64,000 nucleotides of DNA from Flavobacterium sp. J372. GTDB lineage: Bacteria; Bacteroidota; Bacteroidia; Flavobacteriales; Flavobacteriaceae. The notes below the pieces were generated by a model, which was not told the DNA's origin, searched no databases, and saw only the letters and a list, made by a program, of their open reading frames with translations. Location of the stretch: positions 868,001-932,000 of the forward strand of contig NZ_JAJOMZ010000004.1 of the NCBI RefSeq assembly GCF_024699965.1. Direction: 5' to 3'. Both the position numbers and the translations under genes were made by a program. Below, piece by piece: positions 26,415 to 35,284 of the stretch (position 1 is the stretch's first letter; each line of letters opens with the position of its first letter).

Positions 26415-27113
26415 ATGATAGGATATTATATCATAATAGGGCTTATCGCCCTGATAAGTTTTGCAGTAAGTGCGAAACTCAAGAGCAAATTTGAACATTA
26501 CAGCAAGGTGCACCTGCGCAATGGCATGAGTGGTGCAGAGATAGCGCAGAAAATGCTTAGTGATAACGGCATTAATGATGTGCGGGTGATCTCAACACCG
26601 GGCCGTTTAACAGACCACTACAACCCGGCAGATAAAACGGTAAACCTAAGCGAAGCAGTATACAATCAGCGTAATGCCGCCGCCGCCGCTGTTGCCGCAC
26701 ACGAGGTGGGGCATGCCGTACAGCATGCCACTGCCTACAATATGCTGCAGTTCCGCAGTAAAATGGTGCCTGTGGTGAATGTTTCGTCATCAATGTCTCA
26801 ATGGCTGATCATCGGCGGTTTGATTCTTGGTGCAGGGCAGGGCTTAGGCTGGGGCTTTTATGTTGCTGTTGCAGGTTTAATCCTGTTTTCACTGACAACG
26901 CTCTTCACATTTATAACCCTACCGGTTGAATATGATGCCAGTAACCGTGCACTTGCGTGGCTGAAAAGAGAAAACATGCTAAGCCAGCAGGAGTATGCCG
27001 GCGCCGAAGACTCACTAAAATGGGCTGCGCGTACTTATGTTGTAGCTGCAATAGGCTCACTGGCTATGTTGGTATATTGGGGTCTCCAGGTTTTTGGCGG
27101 AAGAAGGGAGTAA
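26415..27113 (+). CDS. Zinc metallopeptidase, membrane-bound (Zn_peptidase_2)
   Basis: A 232-residue protein of the neutral Zn-peptidase family often called YugP. It starts with one TM helix (YYIIIGLIALISFAVSA). The HEVGH zinc motif sits in AAVAAHEVGHAVQHAT, with the downstream EYDAS region (VEYDASNRALAWL) giving the third ligand. Two more hydrophobic segments (LIIGGLILGAGQGLGWG, VAVAGLILFSLTTLFTFI) follow, then the pair SLKWAARTYVVAAIGSLAMLVYW at the end. Length is normal. The cytoplasmic or periplasmic side of the active site is not clear. It is a single gene with terminators on both sides. Confidence 0.92.
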   Translation: MIGYYIIIGLIALISFAVSAKLKSKFEHYSKVHLRNGMSGAEIAQKMLSDNGINDVRVISTPGRLTDHYNPADKTVNLSEAVYNQRNAAAAAVAAHEVGHAVQHATAYNMLQFRSKMVPVVNVSSSMSQWLIIGGLILGAGQGLGWGFYVAVAGLILFSLTTLFTFITLPVEYDASNRALAWLKRENMLSQQEYAGAEDSLKWAARTYVVAAIGSLAMLVYWGLQVFGGRRE

Positions 27114-27167
27114 TGCACCTAATCAGCAATTTGAGAATGTAACGATTACCAAGTGTATTTAAATAGT

Positions 27168-27199
27168 GAAAATCCGCTAAGCAATTAGCGGATTTTTTT
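27168..27199 (+). terminator. Terminator of the Zn-peptidase gene
   Basis: A 10-bp stem AATCCGCTAA/TTAGCGGATT with loop GCAA (27171-27180, 27185-27194) and a T tail. Confidence 0.9.
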
Positions 27200-27212
27200 A
27201 TTATCGTCGCAG

Positions 27213-27233
27213 TTCCCCATTCGGGTTAGGGGG
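27213..27233. repeat. CCCC...GGGG intergenic element
   Basis: CCCCATTCGGGTTAGGGGG, a C-run, spacer and G-run of the same style as the element in leuS at 23633-23654. It sits directly next to the Lrp gene stop. Confidence 0.4.
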
Positions 27234-27234
27234 C

Positions 27235-27705
27235 TTACAGTTGTATCTGTCTTTCAATCTGCTGGTCGAGTGATATAAAAGTCTCAGTACGTGATACGCC
27301 ATTTATGGGTTGTATCTTTGAGTTAAGCAGCTGCATAAGGTGTTCGTTATCCCGGCAGATTATCTTAATCAAGATAGACCAGTTTCCGGTAGTGTAGTGG
27401 CACTCCAGCACTTCAGGTATCTTTTTCAGTTCTTTTACGGTTTCGGCGTTGCTCGATGCTTTATCCAGATAAATGCCGATAAATGCCATAGTGCTATAGC
27501 CGAGAACTTTCGTGTTTACCACGAACTTGCTTCCTGCAATTACACCGGCCTGCTCCAGTTTACGAAGGCGCTGGTGTATGGCCGCGCCGCTTATCCCAAT
27601 CTTGCCTGCAATCTGTAGTATGGGCTTGCGTGCGTCCTCCATAAGGTAACGGAGAATTTCTTTATCTATCCCGTCGATTTCTATTTGTAACTGATTAATT
27701 TTCAT
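27235..27705 (-). CDS. Lrp/AsnC-family transcriptional regulator
   Basis: A 156-residue regulator with an N-terminal winged helix-turn-helix (about residues 10-60, IDKEILRYLMEDARKPILQIAGKIGISGAAIHQRLRKLEQAGVI) and a C-terminal RAM/AsnC ligand-binding domain (VLGYSTMAFIGIYLDK ... ECHYTTGNWSILIKI). Members sense amino acids and act as dimers or octamers. It is the downstream neighbour of the saccharopine-dehydrogenase-like gene on the same strand, so it may control it in response to lysine or a related metabolite; this is inference. A terminator lies between the two. The ATG at 27705 is the standard family start. Confidence 0.93.
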   Translation of the reverse strand: MKINQLQIEIDGIDKEILRYLMEDARKPILQIAGKIGISGAAIHQRLRKLEQAGVIAGSKFVVNTKVLGYSTMAFIGIYLDKASSNAETVKELKKIPEVLECHYTTGNWSILIKIICRDNEHLMQLLNSKIQPINGVSRTETFISLDQQIERQIQL

Positions 27706-27743
27706 AGCTTTTATTTTGTAATCCAAATATAGAATTTTACTTT

Positions 27744-27781
27744 AAAAAAATAGCCTTTCTGCAATTGCAAAAAGGCTATTC
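27744..27781 (-). terminator. Terminator of the saccharopine-dehydrogenase-like gene
   Basis: The minus strand has AATAGCCTTTTTGCA pairing with TGCAGAAAGGCTATT, followed by seven T. One bulge is present in the stem. Confidence 0.85.
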
Positions 27782-27800
27782 TGTATTAAGGCTATTTAAT

Positions 27801-29170
27801 CTAACTTGCTACATTATGCGGATTGTACCCCATGTAAGGAACATCTTTTTCATTGAAAATTACGCCAAATTCTTCAAGCTCTTTCAAAATAGGCAGGTAT
27901 ACTTCTTTATAAATAGGCATTTGAACTCCTGGCGTGGTGATGTTTCCGTTCAAAATCTGTAATGTTGCCATAGCCACAGGCAAGCCTACTGTTTTGGCCA
28001 TTGCGGTATATGTCTGGTCATCACCAATGCATACCATAGTGCTGTCAATCTGTTTCTTTTTGCCGTCTAGCTCATAGCCAAACTTGTGGTACATCACAAT
28101 CATGTCTTTATCATCAGGGCTAAGCGTCCAGCTGTCGGCCAATATTTTTTCAAGTATTTGTGCAGGCGTGGCATTTACAAGTCCTACTTTTTTCTCATCA
28201 TTAAAAGGTCCAGTTCCAACAGCTTATCCCACTGTATATCATCCTGGTCAAGCTTTAATATATGGCGAAGTTTCAACTCAACGGAATCTGTCGGGTGGTA
28301 AGGAAGGAAGGAATTTGTAAAGTCACGGTAACTCATTTCCTCACTGTTTTCCATAACGTAGCTGTCATCAGTCATACCCAGCTGTATGAACATGTTCCAT
28401 GCTTTGGAAAAGCCCACACGGCGCAGTGTACCCCTGTATAAAGTATGCGCATCATCAAGCCCGTATACACTACGGTATTTAAGTGAATCACGGTTGGCGT
28501 AACCTTCAAAGCGGCCAAAACCTTCCACGTGCATAAATTCCGTACGGCGGAAGAGTTTGTTATAAGGTATGTATTTGTAATTACCCTCTTGTATGAACTT
28601 AGCAGCGCCACCCTGGCCGGCAAGTACAACATTGCGGGGATTCCATGTAAACTTGTAGTTCCACAGGTTATTGTCGCTATCAGGCGCTACCAATCCGCCA
28701 CAGAAAGATTCAAATAAAATCACCTTACCACCTTTGGCCCGAATTTCATCAATCACTTTCATGGCACTCATGTGGTCAATGCCAGGGTCAAGGCCTATTT
28801 CATTCATAAAAACAAGTCCGTTATCTTTTGCCTGCTGGTCAAGGCTTTCCATAGCAGGGCTTATGTAAGATGCAGTAACCATATGTTTTTTGAAGGTAAT
28901 GCAATCTTTGGCTACTTCAAAATGCAGGTTTGCCGGAAGCATAGATATTATTACATCAGCTTTTTGTATCTGCAGATGCCTGTCAGCTTCATTAAATACA
29001 TCAAATGCAATTGCAGTAGCACGGCTATGGCCTTTAGTTTTCTTTCTGGCAAGTTCTTCCGAAAGGTCACCAATAGTTATATGAAGGTTTTCAGATTCGG
29101 CTTTATTCAGCAGGTATTCTATTAATGACGATGCCGAACGGCCTGCGCCAATAATCAAAATATTCCTCAT
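27801..29170 (-). CDS. Saccharopine dehydrogenase-like protein, frameshifted near 28200
   Basis: The joined product is about 456 residues. The N-terminal Rossmann fold has GAGRSASSL (NAD(P) loop GxGxxx), the centre has MNEIGLDPGIDHMSAM, typical of saccharopine dehydrogenase-type proteins, and FGRFEGYANRDSLKY. The second frame (28142 to 27801) has the C-terminal part ADSWTLSPDDKDMIVMYHKFGYE. The frames join if one T is missing on the minus strand in CTTTT at 28201-28205; then LDL is followed by FNDEKKVGLVNATPAQ. I start at 29170. The enzyme would act on lysine-derived saccharopine or a similar imine, but the substrate is unproven. It precedes an Lrp-type regulator. Confidence 0.85.
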
Positions 29171-29278
29171 GATTTTGATTTTGTAATTATAACACAAAAG
29201 TAGCCATTTGTTATATTATAAAAAGTTTTTACTCATAAAATGGCTTGTAATTTTTAATTTTACGCAAAAACTATTTTA

Positions 29279-29665
29279 ATGGACAAGAAACTCATAGTGG
29301 CAGGGGCAGTCTTTGGCGCAACCTCAATTGTTTTGGGTGCCTTTGGTGCACATGCCTTAAAAGAAAAGCTTCCGGCAACGACGTTGGCAGTATTCGAAAC
29401 CGGAGTAAAATACCAGATGTACCATGCCCTGTTTTTACTTTTTGCAGGGATTGTATTGTCAATTTCAGCAAGTGCAAAAAATGCTATTTTTTGGCTGACA
29501 ACTATAGGTGTAATTTTCTTTTCAGGTTCAATTTATTTGCTGTCATGCCAAACACTATTTGGTATAGATTTTAAGTTTCTGGGGCCGGTAACACCAATTG
29601 GAGGATTGCTATTAATTGCCGCCTGGATAGTGTTGTTATTGAATATTTTAAAGGTAAAACGATAA
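29279..29665 (+). CDS. DUF423 membrane protein
   Basis: A 128-residue protein with four hydrophobic segments, the first IVAGAVFGATSIVLGAFGAHALK. GAFGAHAL and the GVKYQMYHALFLL motif define DUF423 (YgdD-like). The function is unknown. It stands alone upstream of pckA on the same strand, divergent from the saccharopine-dehydrogenase-like gene. The intergenic 79 bp to pckA hold a possible -7 box but no terminator was seen. Confidence 0.9.
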   Translation: MDKKLIVAGAVFGATSIVLGAFGAHALKEKLPATTLAVFETGVKYQMYHALFLLFAGIVLSISASAKNAIFWLTTIGVIFFSGSIYLLSCQTLFGIDFKFLGPVTPIGGLLLIAAWIVLLLNILKVKR

Positions 29666-29702
29666 ATTTTAGAGGATTTATTATTTTGTAAAAATATATT
29701 TT

Positions 29703-29710
29703 TACTTTTG
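29703..29710 (+). promoter_or_regulatory. Candidate -7 box for pckA
   Basis: TACTTTTG at 29703-29710 matches TAnnTTTG, 34 bases before the pckA ATG. A TTTG at 29685-29688 is only 14 bases upstream, shorter than the usual spacing, so the -33 element is uncertain. Confidence 0.4.
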
Positions 29711-29744
29711 CCCTTTATTAATAACACAACTTAAGCTCAAAACA

Positions 29745-31346
29745 ATGGATAATTACGGCCTTTCTACGAAAACGATTTCGCTGGAAAACTTAGGAATTAA
29801 AGATGCAGATGTGAAATATCAGCTGAGCCCTGACGAACTTCATAACATTACAATTGAAAAAGGGCAGGGAACAGAGAGTGATACAGGCGCACTTGCCATA
29901 AATACAGGTGAGTTTACAGGAAGGTCTCCGCAAGACCGTTTTATTGTGCGTGACAGTATTACTGAAGATAAAGTATGGTGGGGCAATGTAAACCTTGCTT
30001 TTGACAGCGATAAATTTCAGGCACTATATAATAAGGTAACAAATTATCTGTCAGGCAAAGAACTATATGTGCGTGACAGCTACGTATGTGCTGATGATAA
30101 ATACAGAATGAATGTGAGGGTTGTAACCGAATTTCCGTGGAGCAACCTTTTCTGCTACAATATGTTCCTTCGTCCTGAAGAAAGTGAACTTGATAACTTC
30201 ACACCCGAATGGCATGTAGTATGTGCGCCGGGCTTCAAGGCAGACCCTGCTGTTGACGGTACACGCCAGCATAACTTCGCAATACTTGACTTTACACGTA
30301 AAATAGCACTTATCGGCGGTACAGGTTACACAGGTGAAATGAAGAAAGGTATTTTCTCTGCGCTTAACTTTATACTTCCGGTATTTAAAAACACCTTGCC
30401 AATGCACTGCAGCGCCAACGTTGGTGAAAAAGGTGATACAGCTATTTTCTTTGGACTTTCAGGTACTGGTAAAACTACACTTTCAGCAGATCCTGCAAGG
30501 AAACTTATAGGTGATGACGAACATGGCTGGACGGCTGAAAACACTGTTTTCAATTTTGAAGGCGGATGCTATGCCAAAGTAATAAACCTGACTGAAGAGC
30601 AGGAACCGGATATCTGGAGAGCGATTAAGCGTGGTGCCATACTTGAGAATGTTATTTTTAAAGAGGGTACAAACGAGGTTGATTTTGAAGATGTATCACT
30701 TACGCCTAATACTCGTGTGAGCTACCCAATCTATCATATAGACAATATACAGCCGGGTTCTATAGGCCACAACCCTAAGAACATATTTTTCCTTACGGCA
30801 GATGCTTACGGTATCCTGCCTCCTATATCTAAGCTTACTCCGGGCCAGGCGGCTTACCACTTCATTTCGGGCTATACTGCAAAAGTTGCAGGAACTGAAG
30901 CAGGTATCAATGAGCCTCAGCCAAACTTCTCTGCATGCTTCGGTGCGCCATTTATGCCGCTGCACCCTACAAAATATGCCGAGATGCTAAGCAAGAAAAT
31001 GAAAGATGCAGGCGTAAACGTTTGGCTTATAAATACTGGCTGGACAGGTGGCCCTTACGGAACTGGCAGCAGGATGAAACTAAAATATACCAGGGCTATG
31101 ATTACTGCAGCGCTTAACGGTGAACTTGATAATGTGGAATATAAAAACCACGCTGTGTTTGGCCTTGCAAAGCCGCAGAGCTGCCCTAATGTTCCTGCCG
31201 AGGTGCTAAACCCGAGGAATACATGGGCTGATAAAGATGCTTACGATGCCAAAGCACTTGAGCTGGCTGCGGCATTCAGGAAGAATTTTGCCAAGTTTGA
31301 GGAGTTTGCCAATGACGAAATCATGGCAGGCGGCCCGGTGGCATAA
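29745..31346 (+). CDS. pckA: Phosphoenolpyruvate carboxykinase (ATP)
   Basis: This cytoplasmic enzyme converts oxaloacetate to PEP and CO2 using ATP, the first committed step of gluconeogenesis, and can run in the reverse direction. At 533 residues it is normal for the ATP-dependent class. Seen: the substrate-binding FTGRSPQDRFIV motif near residue 50, the P-loop GLSGTGKT at 237-244 and the metal-binding region around LIGDDEHGW. The arginine-containing NTRVSYPIYHIDNIQ and GGPYGTGSRMKL segments follow. The gene ends in a very strong terminator and stands alone. Confidence 0.98.
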   Translation: MDNYGLSTKTISLENLGIKDADVKYQLSPDELHNITIEKGQGTESDTGALAINTGEFTGRSPQDRFIVRDSITEDKVWWGNVNLAFDSDKFQALYNKVTNYLSGKELYVRDSYVCADDKYRMNVRVVTEFPWSNLFCYNMFLRPEESELDNFTPEWHVVCAPGFKADPAVDGTRQHNFAILDFTRKIALIGGTGYTGEMKKGIFSALNFILPVFKNTLPMHCSANVGEKGDTAIFFGLSGTGKTTLSADPARKLIGDDEHGWTAENTVFNFEGGCYAKVINLTEEQEPDIWRAIKRGAILENVIFKEGTNEVDFEDVSLTPNTRVSYPIYHIDNIQPGSIGHNPKNIFFLTADAYGILPPISKLTPGQAAYHFISGYTAKVAGTEAGINEPQPNFSACFGAPFMPLHPTKYAEMLSKKMKDAGVNVWLINTGWTGGPYGTGSRMKLKYTRAMITAALNGELDNVEYKNHAVFGLAKPQSCPNVPAEVLNPRNTWADKDAYDAKALELAAAFRKNFAKFEEFANDEIMAGGPVA

Positions 31347-31373
31347 TCGATGCTTTTTAGAATAGATGCTTTG

Positions 31374-31406
31374 AAAGAGCCGCCTGCTAGGGCGGCTCTT
31401 TCTTTT
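31374..31406 (+). terminator. Terminator of pckA
   Basis: An 11-bp perfect stem AAAGAGCCGCC/GGCGGCTCTTT (31374-31384, 31391-31401) with loop TGCTAG and a T-rich tail. Confidence 0.93.
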
Positions 31407-31419
31407 ATATATTTACATC

Positions 31420-31626
31420 ATGAAAGTTTTGTTTCAGTTCATGATTACAACGATCGTCCTGATAAATTTGATAGCCGCTTATATCTATATAGATGGTTAC
31501 TACATTAATCCCGGCTCTAAAACTATAAGTAAGCTTGATATTAACAGTTTACTTGTTGTGGATTTAATAAGTGCCGGTGTTTTGCTATTTCTGTACTGGC
31601 AAATAAATAAAAAGAGCCACCGATAG
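31420..31626 (+). CDS. Small membrane protein (68 aa)
   Basis: Two hydrophobic segments (FQFMITTIVLINLIAAYIYI and LLVVDLISAGVLLFLYW) flank a short polar loop, and the protein ends KKSHR. No family is recognised. It starts with ATG 14 bases after the pckA terminator. A second hairpin (AGAGCCACC/GGTAGCTCT, about 31612-31634) overlaps its stop codon and may end the transcript. The neighbouring hemD gene converges on it. The two-TM layout and basic end suggest a real inner-membrane peptide, but it could be spurious. Confidence 0.5.
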   Translation: MKVLFQFMITTIVLINLIAAYIYIDGYYINPGSKTISKLDINSLLVVDLISAGVLLFLYWQINKKSHR

Positions 31627-31658
31627 GTAGCTCTCTAATTTTATATTCTGAAAGGATA

Positions 31659-32408
31659 TTATTTTCCTTTATTAGCTTCAATAATATATTTTTCAAGCGC
31701 CATAGTCATGCTCGGAGTTTCGGGCGTTGGCGCCATAATATCTACGCGCAGGCCGTGCTCAAGGGCTTCTTTTTGTGTGGTGCTTCCAAATACCGCTATA
31801 CGCGTATTGTTCTGCTCAAAGTCCGGGAAGTTCTTGAATAGTGACTTTATCCCTGTAGGACTGAAGAAAGCAAGTACATCATAATAAACGTCCTTCAGGT
31901 CGCTCAGGTCGCTCATCACGGTTTTGTAAAAAGTCCCGGGTGTCCAGTCCACTTTAAGATTGTTCAGCGTTTGCGGAATGTCAAAATTCAATTGATCGCT
32001 TGACGGCAGGAGGAATTTCTCATCCTTATATTTTTTTATAAGCGGAGCCATATCAGCAAAGTCTTTCTGCCCAACATAAATTTTACGCTTACGGTACACT
32101 ACATATTTCTGCAGGTAAAAGGCAATTGCCTCGCTCTGGCAAAAATACTTCATTGTTTCCGGCACTTTGTAGCGCATTTCTTCGGCCACGCGAAAAAAAT
32201 GGTCAATAGAGTTCTTGCTGGTAAGGATTATGGCGGTAAAGTTATTGAGGTCTATCTTCTGCGCCCTTACGTCTTTGGCGCTTACACCCTCTACGTGAAT
32301 AAATGGCCTGAAATCAACCTTAACCTTCAGCTTGTTTTGTATCTCAAAATACGGCGAATTGTCAACTTTAGGTTCCGGCTGTGACACCAAAATAGTTTTC
32401 ACTTTCAT
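31659..32408 (-). CDS. hemD: Uroporphyrinogen-III synthase
   Basis: The enzyme closes hydroxymethylbilane to uroporphyrinogen III in heme synthesis. The 249-residue protein has the two-lobe HemD layout with low sequence conservation. The starts are typical (KTILVSQPEP), then FTAIILTSKNSIDHFFRVAEEM, and the second lobe has YDVLAFFSPTGIKSLFKNFPD, with the TSxxxV/FSP pattern characteristic of the family, and IAVFGSTTQKEALEHGLRVDIMAPTPETPSM. The gene follows the DUF4271 protein by 19 bp on the same strand, a pairing that recurs in Bacteroidota. Confidence is good though no catalytic residue is diagnostic. Confidence 0.88.
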   Translation of the reverse strand: MKVKTILVSQPEPKVDNSPYFEIQNKLKVKVDFRPFIHVEGVSAKDVRAQKIDLNNFTAIILTSKNSIDHFFRVAEEMRYKVPETMKYFCQSEAIAFYLQKYVVYRKRKIYVGQKDFADMAPLIKKYKDEKFLLPSSDQLNFDIPQTLNNLKVDWTPGTFYKTVMSDLSDLKDVYYDVLAFFSPTGIKSLFKNFPDFEQNNTRIAVFGSTTQKEALEHGLRVDIMAPTPETPSMTMALEKYIIEANKGK

Positions 32409-32426
32409 ACTTTACATGTAATATTT

Positions 32427-33107
32427 CTAACTGTTTGCAAACCAATGATACATGAAATAATAGGGTGCTATTTCAAGTGCGCAAAGATACAAAATAAAAT
32501 AAAACAATTTCCCTATGATTGCATTTTGGTAAAGCCTTAACGAAATGAGGTAAGAAACCACGCTGGTAAGCACTATAAGGCCTATGATAATCCATAAAAC
32601 AATGATGTGCGGGGGTTCATTATAAAACAAAATAATGTTTACCGGCAGCAGCAGCATACCAATATAGGTGCGATAATTTACCTTGTGCAGGTTGAACTGC
32701 TCATTAAACTCTTCAATGTTGAAAGATGTGGCGATAATCTTTTCAATCAGAAATTTAGAAAGGATGAAAACCGCAACCAGCGTAAATATTTGTATGAAAG
32801 AAATCCAGCTGTATTTATCAACCCCGGTACTTATCCTGACGTCAGGGTAACTTAAAAAAAACTGTATAAGAAACGAGTAGGATATAAGCTGTATGACAAA
32901 GAAAGAAACGGTAAACCCGCTCATGAGGTTGCTGCCTTCTTTATAAATTTTGGTGTACTTATCGCTCCACGCAAGCTTCACAAATTCGGCAAAACGTGTT
33001 TCGTAGGCAGTCCTGTTTACTGCAATAAGCACAAAGCATAAAATGAAAAGAATGGTAGCCCAGTCTTTTCCGCCAATTATGCGCTCATTCAGCAACAGTT
33101 CATTCAT
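32427..33107 (-). CDS. DUF4271 membrane protein
   Basis: A 226-residue inner-membrane protein with about six hydrophobic helices. It begins with a short polar segment (MNELLLNERIIGGKDW) and has FNLHKVNYRTYIGMLLLPVNIILFY in the middle, the part I associate with DUF4271. The function is unknown. It precedes hemD in the same operon, with 19 bp between them, so a link to heme synthesis or its regulation is possible but unproven. It is divergent from the glycosyltransferase gene, with 103 bp between starts. Confidence 0.85.
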   Translation of the reverse strand: MNELLLNERIIGGKDWATILFILCFVLIAVNRTAYETRFAEFVKLAWSDKYTKIYKEGSNLMSGFTVSFFVIQLISYSFLIQFFLSYPDVRISTGVDKYSWISFIQIFTLVAVFILSKFLIEKIIATSFNIEEFNEQFNLHKVNYRTYIGMLLLPVNIILFYNEPPHIIVLWIIIGLIVLTSVVSYLISLRLYQNAIIGKLFYFILYLCALEIAPYYFMYHWFANS

Positions 33108-33210
33108 TGTGCAAAATTACTAAATTTTAAATCCTGTATGTTTTATTATAATTAAATTATGAGTACACCGTTAGAAATGCATTACTTTTGCACCAAATTT
33201 CACATTGTAC

Positions 33211-33933
33211 ATGAACCAGGGCATTGTTGTTATCCCTACCTATAACGAAGCAGAAAATATTGAGGCCATTGTTAGGGCAGTTTTTGCGCTTGATACAGCT
33301 TTTGACCTGCTGATTGTGGATGACAGCTCGCCTGACGGAACAGCTGCAATTGTAAAGAAATTACAGCACGAATTTGAAGGACGGCTTCATATTGAAGTGC
33401 GTGCAGGTAAGGCAGGTTTGGGCACAGCTTATGTACACGGGTTTAAATGGGCTATATCCAGGAAATATGAGTACATCTTTGAAATGGATGCAGATTTTTC
33501 ACATAATCCAGCAGATCTTGAAAATTTGTTCACAGCATGTGCAAACGGCGCTGATGTTGCTATTGGCTCAAGATACAGTACAGGGGTAAACGTTGTGAAT
33601 TGGCCTTTGAGCCGTGTGCTTTTGTCTTACTTTGCATCAGTGTATGTGCGTATGATTACAGGTATGCAGATAATGGATGCCACTGCGGGATTTATTTGCT
33701 ACAAGCGAAAAGTGCTTGAGAGTGTAAACCTTGACAACATTAAATTTGTGGGTTATGCTTTCCAGATAGAAATGAAATACCGTGCTTATGTAAACGGTTT
33801 TAATATAGTGGAAGTGCCTATAATATTTACCGACCGTACCAAAGGGGAATCAAAAATGAGCGATGCTATTATTAAGGAAGCTATATTTGGCGTGGTGTCG
33901 TTACGAATGAAAAAAATGCTTAACAGACTATAG
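33211..33933 (+). CDS. Polyprenol monophosphomannose synthase-like GT2 glycosyltransferase
   Basis: A 240-residue family 2 glycosyltransferase of the dolichol-phosphate mannose synthase type. The start VVIPTYNEAENI and LLIVDDSSPDGTAAIVKKL carry the nucleotide-sugar DD motif; MDADFSHNPADL is the DxD-like metal site; and IGSRYSTG and QIEMKYRAY are typical of DPM1-like enzymes. No C-terminal membrane helices are seen, so it is probably a peripheral inner-membrane enzyme. The ATG at 33211 is used (a TTG two codons upstream is less likely), with TACTTTTG as a possible -7 box at 33183-33190. A dihydroorotase follows after 7 bp. Confidence 0.9.
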   Translation: MNQGIVVIPTYNEAENIEAIVRAVFALDTAFDLLIVDDSSPDGTAAIVKKLQHEFEGRLHIEVRAGKAGLGTAYVHGFKWAISRKYEYIFEMDADFSHNPADLENLFTACANGADVAIGSRYSTGVNVVNWPLSRVLLSYFASVYVRMITGMQIMDATAGFICYKRKVLESVNLDNIKFVGYAFQIEMKYRAYVNGFNIVEVPIIFTDRTKGESKMSDAIIKEAIFGVVSLRMKKMLNRL

Positions 33934-33940
33934 AGGATTA

Positions 33941-35278
33941 ATGAACAGGATTTTAATTAAGAATGCCAGGATTGTAAATGAAGGCACCATTACTGAAGGT
34001 GATATACTTATTGAAGGCAAATTTATAAAAGAAATTGCCGAGAGCATAAGTGCAAAACCCGATGTAAAAGTTATTGATGCCGAAGGCAATTATCTTATAC
34101 CCGGCGCTATTGATGACCAGGTGCATTTCCGCGAGCCGGGGCTTACGCACAAAGCGACTATTGAAAGCGAATCACGGGCTGCCGTGGCTGGTGGCATCAC
34201 ATCGTTCATTGAACAGCCTAACACGGTGCCCAACGCTGTAACACAGGAACTTCTTGAAGAAAAATACCAGCGTGCTGCAGAAACATCATATGCCAACTAC
34301 TCTTTTATGATGGGTGGCACTAATGATAATCTTGAGGAAATACTTAAGACAAACCCAAGAAATGTTGCGGGGCTGAAATTATTCCTTGGTTCTTCAACCG
34401 GAAATATGCTGGTGGATAATCCTGAAGTGCTTGAAAAAATATTCTCGAGCACACCATTGCTTATTGCTGTGCATTGTGAAGATGAAGCGACCATCCGGCA
34501 GAATCTTGAGAAATTCAAAGCCGAATATGGCGATGACATCCCGGTGAAATTCCATCCCGAAATTCGTAGTGCTGAAGCTTGTTATATTTCTTCGAGTAAA
34601 GCTATCGAGCTGGCAAAGAAAACGGGAGCAAGACTGCATGTATTTCATTTGTCAACTGCTATAGAGACTGATTTGTTCACTAACAAAATACCTCTTGAAG
34701 AGAAAAAAATTACGGCAGAGGTTTGCATACATCACCTTTTGTTTAGTGATGCTGATTATGAAAAGAAAGGCTCGCTCATAAAATGGAACCCCGCAGTAAA
34801 AAGTGCTGAAGATCGGGATGCACTGTGGAAGGCGCTGCTTGATGACAGGATTGATGTTATAGCGACAGACCATGCGCCGCATACGCTTGAAGAGAAGAAA
34901 AATCCTTACACAAATTCACCTGCAGGTGCCCCGATGGTGCAACATGCAGTAGTTGCCATGTTTGAAGCATTTCACCAAAAGAAGATTACAGTTGAGAAAA
35001 TAGTTGAAAAAATGGCGCATAACCCGGCAAAACTTTTCAAGATTGAGAAGCGCGGTTTTATACGCGAGGGGTATTATGCTGATATTGTACTAATTAACCC
35101 TGGTTTACCCTGGAATGTAAAAAAGGAAAATATCCTCTATAAATGTGGTTGGTCTCCACTTGAAGGCACAAACTTTAAATCAAGAATTACACATACTTTT
35201 GTAAACGGCCAGCTAGTATATAATAACTTTAAAGTTAAAGATGTACGCTGTGGAGAAAGGCTGCTTTTTGATAGATAA
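33941..35278 (+). CDS. Dihydroorotase
   Basis: A 445-residue amidohydrolase catalysing ring closure of carbamoyl-aspartate to dihydroorotate in pyrimidine synthesis. Seen: the metal-site region IDDQVHFREPGLTHK at 57-71, GLKLFLGSSTGNML, the His ligands in AVHCEDEATI and LHVFHLSTA, and the catalytic Asp in VIATDHAPHT. In most relatives the first metal motif is DxHxHxREPG; here the first His is replaced by Gln (Q60-V61-H62), which I associate with the Bacteroidota form. It sits between a GT2 gene and a DUF4296 lipoprotein, spaced 7 and 6 bp, in one operon. Symbol left open because pyrC and other names are used for this type. Confidence 0.92.
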   Translation: MNRILIKNARIVNEGTITEGDILIEGKFIKEIAESISAKPDVKVIDAEGNYLIPGAIDDQVHFREPGLTHKATIESESRAAVAGGITSFIEQPNTVPNAVTQELLEEKYQRAAETSYANYSFMMGGTNDNLEEILKTNPRNVAGLKLFLGSSTGNMLVDNPEVLEKIFSSTPLLIAVHCEDEATIRQNLEKFKAEYGDDIPVKFHPEIRSAEACYISSSKAIELAKKTGARLHVFHLSTAIETDLFTNKIPLEEKKITAEVCIHHLLFSDADYEKKGSLIKWNPAVKSAEDRDALWKALLDDRIDVIATDHAPHTLEEKKNPYTNSPAGAPMVQHAVVAMFEAFHQKKITVEKIVEKMAHNPAKLFKIEKRGFIREGYYADIVLINPGLPWNVKKENILYKCGWSPLEGTNFKSRITHTFVNGQLVYNNFKVKDVRCGERLLFDR

Positions 35279-35284
35279 GAACTT

